Source of the DNA: Seminavis robusta
Lineage: Eukaryota > Bacillariophyta > Bacillariophyceae > Naviculales > Naviculaceae
Length of the DNA stretch: 36,944 nt
Assembly (NCBI GenBank): GCA_903772945.1
Contig: CAICTM010001110.1
Coordinates: 1 to 36,944, forward strand
Reading direction: 5' to 3'
Part shown: in pieces, positions 9,924 to 18,328 of the stretch
How the letters are laid out: every line of letters starts with the position of its first letter
How positions within the stretch are numbered: the stretch's first letter is position 1
Made by a program: the position numbers and the translations under genes
The notes under the pieces: generated by a model
Databases searched by the model: none
Told to the model about the DNA's origin: nothing
What the model saw: only the letters and a program-made list of their open reading frames with translations

Positions 9924-10043
9924 GCAGCTTCGATTTTATTGATGCAAACGCGTGCCGTCCTTACTGGTACACTTCTACAAGAGCTTTCGTAGAAGTGTAC
10001 CACAAATGCCGGCACGCGTTTGAATCTTTATAATCGAAGCTGC
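9924..10043. repeat. Foldback (long imperfect hairpin), 120 bp
   Basis: Arms of about 55 bp pair from GCAGCTTCGAT/ATCGAAGCTGC at the outside to a perfect 13 bp core (GGTACACTTCTAC 9966-9978 with GTAGAAGTGTACC 9989-10001) around a 10-base loop. A further paired block is CAAACGCGTGCC/GGCACGCGTTTG. The structure looks like a foldback MITE or a hairpin-RNA-like sequence. A GTAGCA microsatellite follows. Confidence 0.7.
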
Positions 10044-10085
10044 CTGTAGCAGTAGCAGTAGCAGTAGCAGTAGCACAATCGACAG

Positions 10086-10200
10086 CAACAAGCCCTCGCG
10101 GCGTTTGAGCGACCACAACAAGAAGACAACGAAGCGATCGGTGACAACGAAGCGATCATTCGATCTACCACAACAACAAGCCCTCGCGGCATTTGAGCGA
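10086..10200. repeat. Short direct repeats
   Basis: CAACAAGCCCTCGCGGC plus TTTGAGCGA occurs at 10086-10112 and 10174-10200. Between them GACAACGAAGCGATC occurs twice with an 18 bp period (10125, 10143). Confidence 0.65.
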
Positions 10201-10517
10201 TTGTCGACCACCACAACAAGTAGCAGCAGCAGTACATGTACAGTACCGTATTGCAACAGCGACAACACACCAATACCGTAGCGACCAACTGCTTGCTCCG
10301 TGGGTTGTTGTTGGTTGGTTGTTGCTTCTAGTTGTAGCCACGGTAAACTGTGATCCTTCCAGCTTTCCCAGCAAAAATTGCCGACCCTTAGAAGAGTACT
10401 AAATTGTCTATAGTAAAATCAGTCGTGTCAACCTCACAACTTCAACTTGCTGTAGGCTCACTACTAGAAGCTACACGAATTCTCTAAATTAATTGGAGCA
10501 TGGTTCCGGTCAATTCA

Positions 10518-10879
10518 TGTTAGAAGATTAAATTACACACTTGGCAGCTGTCGTGGTCTGGGAGTTCGATTCCCCAGTATGACATTTTTCCATTTACAAT
10601 ATGGTGTCATCAAGGGTGAGGAGAATGGACGCTACGAGCAGACTGCTAGGGAGTGTGTGTACTGGGTAGAGACCAGGTTGAGCCCCTGTTTGGTCCTGGG
10701 AGGGAAGGTACAGCTTAGCATGGGAGGGTCCACCAGGAGAGTGTAGCTCCATGCGTAAGGGTACAGTTTAGAGCTCCCAAGTGAGAATTCTGGGAGGGTG
10801 TTAGAAGGTTAAATTACACACTTGGCAGCTGTCGTGGTCTTGGAGTTCGATTCCCCAGTATGACATTTTTCCATTTACA
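10518..10879 (+). mobile_element. TRIM-like miniature LTR element
   Basis: Two 81 bp direct repeats (10518-10598 and 10799-10879, two mismatches) begin TGTTAGAAG and end TTTACA, fitting the TG...CA rule for LTRs. Four bases after the first is TGGTGTCA, resembling the TGGTATCA of an initiator-Met primer-binding site. Immediately before the second is the purine tract GGGAGGG. The internal part is only 200 bp and non-coding. Each repeat also carries AGTTCGATTC, like a tRNA T-loop/Pol III B box, followed by TTTTT, so a duplicated tRNA-derived SINE is an alternative. No exact target duplication is seen. Confidence 0.55.
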
Positions 10880-10902
10880 ACAAATTCAATCCGAATCCGT
10901 AG

Positions 10903-10999
10903 TAAAAGCCTGTCCACTGATAATTCTGAAGTAATTATAATGCTAAATTAGAATACAACCTAAAAAAGTGTTTGGGGGAAGTGCGAAGTGTTAAGCGAT
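10903..10999. repeat. Dispersed repeat, middle fragment of the split copy
   Basis: It matches the centre of 6124-6395 (CTGTCCACTGATAATTCTGA and GTGTTTGGGGGAAGTG). It continues the fragment that ends at 9227. Homology is lost near 11000, ahead of the transposase pseudogene. Confidence 0.7.
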
Positions 11000-11243
11000 T
11001 TTCAGGGGTAGAAGGCAGTAGTATGATTGGTGGAGGAGTACCGTAAAGTCAAGTAAGACACAGGTAAGACATCAAAATACATAGTGTACAAGTCCACTCA
11101 GCTTACGTACCACTGTGCTACCTTGCGGTGGATTTCTGTTTTCGAGAAACAAGAAACTTGAATTCCGTGCGAGTTGACCATGTCGAAAAGACGGTCATGC
11201 ATCATGGCAATGCTGTTATTATCTCAGGATTTGATGTGCGGAG

Positions 11244-14200
11244 ATGACCAACAGCAACCATGTGCGCAACCCCTACAAAAGGGTGGCTCTTCCTGTTGCT
11301 CAAAATGAAGAAATGGGGAGGCAAAGTCAGCAGCGCAATTCGTTGAATAAGAGAGGCCATCAGTTGGCGAAAAGGAACAACCCTAAGAAGAAGCGAAAGC
11401 CAAAGAAAGGAGATCAGATCACATTGGATGGTGATATTGCGTTCGAAGCACTCAAGGACTGCAAGGTTTGTAAAGCCCGGCACTGGGGGCTTCGCGTACC
11501 CAAGAGATCGCACCATCCTCTTTGCCTGAAAAATAAGAAAACAAAAGGTCAAGGAAATTTGTCAGCCCAGACTCTTGCCAGTGCTGTTGAAGAGAAGAGA
11601 CTCAAAGAGCATTTTGCCCAACCTTTGCAGCCTCACGAGAAGGGAAGCTGGCGGCATTCTACTGTTGAGGCCGGAGAGCACTTCTTTGCTCAAAAACCAC
11701 CACCAAAACATTCCAAAGAGAAACAGCAACCCAAAGCCATGGCGCAGTCTCAGAAAGTAACACCGACTTTCTTGTGCAAAGCAGTCACCACACTTGTGAA
11801 TGATGCATCCTTTTGTGAAGAACACAAGAAGAAGAATGCTCCCATTGCCATGATCGCCTTGGCTACCGTTGTGGTTGACAAGATTATCCGTTCGAAAGAA
11901 AAGGGACTTATTGGAGAGCACTTTGAAGGCTTGACAATGATAGTTCCTGAATCCCTGCGATTGGTCAACCCTCACTATCATTCGATAGTGGGAACAAAGT
12001 TGCTCTTGGTTGATTGGATCAGATTCGGCATTGAGGTACCTTGTCCTGATGGCAACTGTGCCGGATTCCTGTACAACGAGAGGACAAATTGGTCAAAGAA
12101 CAAAGTCTTATTTCCTATCTTCAACCTCGATTCACTACCAACCTGGTGTATCGTCCAATCCGTAGATAATTTCCCTACTCTAAAACCCCCCTAATCAATG
12201 CTCTGCTCCTCTTGTCATAGAAGGTTTGATGCCAACTCGGCTGATGTCTTAATTGCCATTCCAGCTTTCGCCGGGAATCTTTATCCAGTGGAGCCTAAAT
12301 ATGCAATTGCCAATAAGTTGTGTCATCTCAGCAAGGGGACAACTGAAGTGTTCGATACGCTAATGGTGACTTACGGAAATGGGGAAGTCTGCAGCAGGCT
12401 ACTGTACAATGCCCTCAATCGGCAGTATGTTCAACGTTGTGCATCTTACTATTCTTATTTACAGTTCAAGCAGAAAAAGACACCTGCGCTGACCGTCCAA
12501 CCATACCTGAACAAGGATGGGACCTTCATCAAGCAATATCCACCCCTTGGCGACACCATCAGAGACATCTATGACCAGGCCGCTTCCACAAACAAGAACC
12601 CATGGGGTATCAGTGACTATGAGCGTCACACCAGAGAGATGCAAAGTGTTAGCTGCACAGGCATCTTTGCTCAAGATCATACATTCCAAGTCGTGAAGAA
12701 TTACCAACGCAGCCTTGGAGCTGTTGCTGTTTGGGATGTCGCAACTTCCACCGGAGAGATTGCAAGTGCTGTGTTGGTTCCCTCAACCAAGACCATTCAT
12801 TTTGCTCATGCGGCCAAACTGCTCTTCAGTCAACAAGGTTTTCAACCAAGGGCAATGTACAGTGACACTTGGCCAAACAAAAACGACTTTTGGGAGCAAA
12901 TGATTCCTGGTGTTGAAGGACGCTTGGGCCTGTTTCATTATGAGAAAAGGATTCTGTCTACACTCCGGAAAGGTCACATTGACTACGGTGAGGCAGTGAC
13001 TGAGCTTCTCGCGTGCTTGTATAGTTACTTACCTATTGATTATGAGAACCTGTTGCGTGCTCTCAAGGATGGATCTCTTTCGGTGGTCGGAAAAAGCTAC
13101 TCAAGCAGTGAGATTGCAGACATGCAAGCATCACCTCTTTTTCGAAAGCGATATGGCAAGTACTTACGCAAGACATTGCATGAACCAGAGACCATCGTGC
13201 AGAAACTCGACCAATGGTTTTGTCGATTCAAGGTGACCTCATCTTCCAATGAAAGGCCTGCTAGTGGTCGACTTGATCCAATCAAGAAGGTCACTTTGTT
13301 CACTCATGACACCAAAACGGCTGTTGAGAACTGCAAAGAAAAGGCGAGGTTTCTGTCAGACCCATTGCCCCTCAATGAGATGTATGATGCTATCGTACCA
13401 AACCCAAATTCCAAGCACAGTCTTCGCGAATATCTGTCAAATAGAGGAGAATCCAAGCTCGAAGGATTCCATGATCGCTTCGCTCACTTCGGGAACAGTG
13501 GCATGAGAAGAACTCTCTGCGACAACTTGAATTTGTGTGGCACGGCAAGGTACAACATGAAAATTAGACACAAGAGGGCATTGTTGTTGTTCAGCAGAGA
13601 AGACAGAATGAAAATACCGGCAGGTTGGGAAAAAGTGGTTCCCTTTACAAACCACACCGAGCTTTGGTGGATCAACGCCATGGCCACGGCAACTGGAGTC
13701 ACCATTCTTCCTTTTCCTAAAGCAGAGAAATTGCCAGCAGATAATGGTGAGCGCTTCTTCTCTGAATACATCACCACAGTACGTCCAACTCGACAACAAT
13801 ACGATGAAATGGGATTCTGCTTGTGCGTTCACTGCAAAAGTGCACCGGAGCAAGATTTGAATTTGAACGCCATGGATAACGAACCTGCCGGTATTGTCCC
13901 AGCTCCACCAACGGCTACCCCCAACACCATAGTGCAGAACGTCATCGTACATCGCCAAACCATTCAAACAACAACAGCGACAGCAGCACCAGCGAGGGTA
14001 CCAGTACCAGCGATAGCAACAGCACCAGCGACAGCACCTCTCACGCGCGCAACTCCCATCCTGCCAAACACCGTCGTTCACCAGTATCACATGCCGATGC
14101 TACCTGCACCTGCTTACCCATTCTTCATGGCACCGGTTTCGCAATGCTGTCCTCCATACGGTCAGTGGCTTCGTCATCGTGTGGGCAGGCCGCCACACCA

Positions 14201-14255
14201 TCCTCTTTGTCGGTTCCGTAAAGGAGTCCAATGTTTTCATCCGTTTGCAGGATAG
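11244..14255 (+). pseudogene. Transposase-like gene interrupted by an in-frame stop (about 1,003 codons)
   Basis: Two frames of 316 and 685 codons lie in the same phase and are separated only by TAA (12192-12194) and one further codon. Together they read as one protein. The N-terminus is basic (KKKRKPKKG). A zinc-binding-like region spans the stop: CPDGNC before it, CSSCHRRF after it. The second part has the features of a DDE-type transposase core: AQDHTF (about 12669-12686), MYSDTWP (about 12858-12878) and HYEKR (about 12936-12950) as candidate metal-binding or catalytic positions. The C-terminus has a Pro/Ala/Thr-rich linker. I recall similar Cys-rich (DUF6729-like) plus transposase proteins from eukaryotic elements, but the superfamily is not resolved. 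A GT-AG intron removing the stop and keeping frame was sought and not found. Confidence 0.6.
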
Positions 14256-14587
14256 AAAAGTAATGGGAGCGTCCAGAAGAGAACAGGACAGAAATTGAAT
14301 AATGTTATTAGACGCACAGTTGAATGTTTTTGAATGTGTGACGGTTGCTTGATGACACTTACTCGATTAAATTAGTTAACGATGTAGGGGGTAAGACAAA
14401 GTGGATTTATGGTTACCCCAGCTTTCTTGCCTCCGCCCCTCTTTTTCGTATCACTTTCAGTTAGGTGTCATGACTCGCGAGTGAGGCCAGTTTGTTCGTG
14501 GATGGGGAACATGGAATCAAGTTTCAATCTCCCTCCTCTTCTCCTCCTCCTCCTCCCCCCCTCCTTCTTGCCTAAACCCCCCTAAAT
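14256..14587. other. Intergenic, no gene seen
   Basis: It contains a pyrimidine-rich (CTC) tract at about 14528-14580. It is probably the 3' part of the inserted transposase element. Confidence 0.4.
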
Positions 14588-14665
14588 GGCAGTGTTGGGG
14601 AGCAGTGTTTGACAGAAGTGAAACCAAATTTGCAGAGGAATGGGATTCTCAGCTTGCCTTTTGAG
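14588..14665. repeat. Dispersed repeat, last fragment of the split copy
   Basis: It matches the right third of 6124-6395 (GCAGTGTTTGACAGAAGTGA then AACCAAATTTGCAGAGGAAT). It sits just downstream of the transposase pseudogene, completing the interrupted repeat. Confidence 0.7.
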
Positions 14666-14869
14666 AGTCCTACATGTAAGACTGGCCACACAAAAACCAG
14701 CAACGCACCGTCTGTCATCGTCCGGAATATCTGGAAACTCGAAGCTGAGATAATCGCGAAAAACAAAAAGTGAGCCACCACAATGAAGCTCACAAGCGTT
14801 CCAGCCACCAAAACTCAATCTTACCATATAACAAACTCATTATCCAGCATAGACTAGACCTCTATTAGA

Positions 14870-17308
14870 CTAACTAGTTGCAGCAGTGATGGTTCTCGCT
14901 GCTCTGGCACCCTTGGAAGCCTTTGTGTTGCTCTTAACCTTCTGGCGACGCTCCGTACCAGGATCTTCATTGTACCATTTTAGCTGTTTCCTCTTCTCTT
15001 CGGGGATGAGAGGACCCCACTTATCATATAGCTCGATCCACTTGATGTCTTGTACACCGATAGAAGGAATAGGTTGAAGTTCCTTCATACGGAGGAGCCA
15101 ATTCTCTTTAGAGTCCCATGTCGGATCTTTTAGAATCTTCTTGCTGACGGATTTCTTTTGTATCTGTTCATAGACACGGACGCCATTGATCCACTCTTGA
15201 ATACACATCATTGCGCCATTCTCCATGCCGGATGTGCACTCGAAGACATGGTTGTTGTCTATTCCACTTGCTATCCTGTACATGTACTGGTTTCCCAGCT
15301 TATCGAAATCGAACATATCATCGGCCGTAACCCAAACCGGCTGCACTTGTGGGTGAGTAAGAGCTTTGATCATGTCTTCGGGCAGATAGATGTTGGACTA
15401 TAAGAGTAGAAAGAAGTAGCAGCAAGCAAGTGGATAAGACGTTTCATTTTTCAGGTTTTCGTGGGAAGAACAATGTCCATCGTGTACCTTTCGATAGTCT
15501 TTCTTCATGCAGTTAAACAACCTGTCGCAGTCATTCTTCGTGTGGCCACGGATAAGGAAGCAGCACTTTGCGCTCATGGTAACTTTCAACTTGATAAGCA
15601 GGTAGATGAGACGGATCACCATGTTGTTTTTGTTCTGTCCAGGATAGTTGTCGAAGAAGAATGCTATCTCCTTGAAGGGCTCTGTTGTATAGAGTACTCC
15701 GCTCTGTTGAAGATGCATACACAAAAGTGATGCAACGTTGTTCCCTCCTTTCTTTGCGGCTTCTTCTGTGTAAACATAGCCCGAAAGGTGATCCACGGCT
15801 GTGTCAACAACGCCAAAGCAGTATGTGTTGAGCGGACTGTAGTAGTAAGTTTCGCCTGGTTGTTCAAAGCCAAAGCAAGGAATACCCATATTCTGTGCAT
15901 AGTCAGCGACAAAGCAAAGAGACATCTCACTTGGTCGCTTATCTTTGGACTCCACGGAAATGGACTTGTATTGCTGGAAGAGAGCGCGCTGATCATTGTA
16001 CATCCTGACATGATGTGCACTTGCCGCAAGGAGTTCAACTTGCTCTTGCAATAGTTTCGCCCTTTCAATCTGTGATGCTGTGGGTGCTGTCGTTCGCTGT
16101 TTTGAACGAGTTGTTGTGGTTGTTCCTGTTGTGCTTGTTCTTCTTTGTTCTTCCTCTCTTCATTGTCGGAGTCACCAGCAAGTTGCATTCTGTCCAATCG
16201 TTCTTCCTTGGCTTGAAGTCGACTGACCAAATCGTCACTTTGTGTCGATGGCATGCTTGAAGCATTCGTTACAGATGTCTTCTCTAGGGCGACACACTAT
16301 TAGGAGAGGGTAGTTCCTCGCCCAGTATTTGTGGAATTTCGCCCAGCTGCAGACCGGCTGTTGTTCTTTGTCGGGAAGTGGGACGTTGGATGTGACTGCT
16401 CCTTTCGAATCAATGATGTACTTGTATCCCCTTTCATGGATGTATCTTCCGTACAGTTGCCTTTTTGAGTTGCACGAAGGCAGTTCAAGGAGTTCCTCAT
16501 TGTCGTCTCTCATGGAATTCTTAACAGTGTCCCCAACCAGATCTCTAATGAATAGAGTTGCTCTTGGGCATGCTAGCTGTTTCATGGATTCGAAGAACAC
16601 CGACAGCGAATTGTCCACTGCTTCTTGACTCCTGTGGGCTCTGCCGTCGTTGCCGTGGGATGTAGTTCGCTTGCCGTCGGCAATGTTCTCACAAGTTTTC
16701 CACTTCTCATAACCGAATCCAATCATTCTCATCAGAGTATCTCGACAGCATGAAACTGGGTCAAGACAGATCCCAGGCATGAGGTAGCATCTTGCTTGTT
16801 CTTCCTTGTTGAATAGATGCTTGTGTTTCATCTGTCGTTTCGTGTATTTGATCCATTCGGCCACCCAGGATAGTTGGCCCTTCCGGTCTCTCAAAGCGAA
16901 TTCATAAAGAGAGTTTACAATGACATAGAAATTGTAGCTCCCACCTTCTGGAATATCCTTGCAACAGGTGCATGCCTTGTCTCTTCCACTATTCTTCACT
17001 GAGACGCAGTTGTCAAGTAGTCGATAGGCCGCCAACCATTCTCGCAACTCTTGCTTTAAGGCTTCCACGTTGGGCGGATTTTTGCACTTCTTCCCTCTAA
17101 TAAGCTTGTTTCTAATGCCTGGAGAGTGGATCTTTCTCACAGGGCTGACTTCGATGCTATTACTAGGGGTGTCGGTGGTGTTGAGAGGCTCCGTCATGGT
17201 GTAACAGGCTACGATTTCGCCATCTTTGTTTAGCTTGGAAGGAGTTTCGATAGTGCGAAAAGTCGTGTAAGAGTGGCCTGATAGGTGTGGAGTCAGCCAA
17301 TGCTGCAC
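14870..17308 (-). pseudogene. DUF7869-like transposase gene with one intron and two frame breaks
   Basis: Exon pieces on the minus strand are 17308 to about 16250, about 16254 to 16110, about 16150 to 15488, and 15397 to 14870. The middle carries the block CFVADYAQNM ... GETYYYSPLNTYCFGVVD ... FFFDNYPGQNKNNMV ... IRGHTKNDCDRLF, which I recognise as the RNase H-fold DUF7869 family seen in stramenopile transposons. The Asp residues in these motifs are the likely catalytic ones. The N-terminal part has Cys pairs (CTCCKD; DICNEC) suggesting zinc binding. An intron at 15398-15487 (GTACAC...TTATAG, 90 bp, carrying an in-frame stop) joins DYRK to SNIYLPED. Frame changes near 16250 and 16110-16150 in a Gln/Glu-rich linker fit no splice sites, so the copy is probably inactive. 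Confidence 0.65.
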
Positions 17309-17636
17309 GATTAACAGTTTCGCACACCTGAGATTAGATCTGTCGGTTACGTATTACTCAGTAACTAGACCTGCGCTGGGTATGATCAATACATCGCTGG
17401 ATAGCTCTATATGTTACGAAGACGTTCCGCGAATAAAAGAATTTTCGAGGTAGCTCACATTTTGACCGACGACGGACAGACATGCGCTGGATTAAGTGTG
17501 ACCAATCTTATGTAGTACTAGTAGTCCCAATTAACACAAGGTAGCCATCCCCTTCAAAGCTCACTTTGCAGCAAGCAGCTACTGGTAGCAAGCAGCAAAA
17601 ACATCGAGACGGCTTGTCTCTGAAGAGACTACTAGT
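17309..17636. other. Intergenic, no gene seen
   Basis: It separates the transposase from the next plus-strand gene. No terminal inverted repeat matching 14666-14869 was found by eye. Confidence 0.4.
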
Positions 17637-18233
17637 ATGAGCAGCAGCAGCAAAGTTTCCACCCGTAGAGGACCATCTGCAACAGAGCAAGATGACGGCA
17701 GCAACGAGCTCGGCGCTACCGTTGCCAATTACATGAAGGACCACTTACGACGAGGGAGTCCAGTCTACAACACGATCCTCCAGGCGACCCAATGGCAGCG
17801 AGACAACTACCTCATGGGACAACAGTATGCCGATAAACGACAGCGGGAACGTGAAATACGACCCAATAGAGTCTTTCTTCCTCGCATCGGTTATGGTGTC
17901 AGGGTAGATCCCAACGGGATGGGTCTAGTGCAGTTGTCCAATTTGGGAGCCTCCTTCATCCCCTCTCCCACGGTCAAACAAGCCCTCATGCCCATTGTCT
18001 TGCAACAACCCACCACGTCGCTCTACCAACCTGCCTTGAGGGGTATGGTCTCTCTGATTGATTCGCAACAAGCCAATGCGGACATGCTAGTTCGACAAAG
18101 TGTACTGGATATACTGGAACAAGAGCGACTCAAGAAATTGGTCATGCAGTCCACAAAGGGGTATATCGCTGATAACAGTACTGGTAGTAGTAGTAGTAGT
18201 AGTACTGTGACCGAGCAAGAATCAGTCAGATGA
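17637..18233 (+). CDS. Hypothetical protein, 198 aa
   Basis: A single open frame from ATG to TGA has good coding character. The N-terminus is Ser-rich (SSSSK). Residues 25-85 are charged and probably helical (VANYMKDHLRRGSP, QYADKRQREREI). Residues 85-165 are mixed hydrophobic (RVFLPRIGYGVRVDPNGMG and the Pro-containing QALMPIVLQQP). The C-terminus has a helical LDILEQERLKKLVMQ followed by a poly-Ser tail encoded by an AGT repeat. There is no signal peptide, membrane segment or recognised domain. It stands 95 bp from the 3' end of the convergent beta-helix gene. The function is unknown. Confidence 0.6.
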   Translation: MSSSSKVSTRRGPSATEQDDGSNELGATVANYMKDHLRRGSPVYNTILQATQWQRDNYLMGQQYADKRQREREIRPNRVFLPRIGYGVRVDPNGMGLVQLSNLGASFIPSPTVKQALMPIVLQQPTTSLYQPALRGMVSLIDSQQANADMLVRQSVLDILEQERLKKLVMQSTKGYIADNSTGSSSSSSTVTEQESVR

Positions 18234-18328
18234 TAAACAAGGATTGGTGACAAGCTGATCAAAGGGGAAGACTTTATGGATGACTCCTGCTATTGGATAT
18301 GTAATATGCATCATAGTTTGACTATGCT

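Larger units (their letters stand above)
9228..10902. mobile_element. TA-flanked non-autonomous DNA transposon, 1,675 bp
   Basis: The ends are CTACGGATTCGG (9228-9239) and its exact complement (10891-10902), with weaker matching inward to about 20 bp (GAATT in both). It is flanked by TA on both sides (9226-9227, 10903-10904). Removing it restores the dispersed repeat, which at 6197-6198 has a single TA at the corresponding site. A TA target duplication is typical of Tc1/mariner-like elements. No transposase frame is present. The interior holds a three-unit inverted repeat, a foldback and a TRIM-like element. Confidence 0.8.

Noticed and set aside
10028..10374. Minus-strand Cys/Leu-rich frames at 9975-10374
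   Set aside because: They come from trinucleotide and short direct repeats inside the TA element and carry no protein features.
10550..10590. Functional tRNA gene at AGTTCGATTCCCC
   Set aside because: Only a T-arm-like part is present, the D and anticodon arms are missing, and the same 80 bp recurs as a repeat unit.
12162..12220. Intron GTAGAT...GTCATAG removing the stop at 12192
   Set aside because: It is 59 bp with upstream phase 0, so splicing would shift the downstream frame and remove the conserved CSSC motif.
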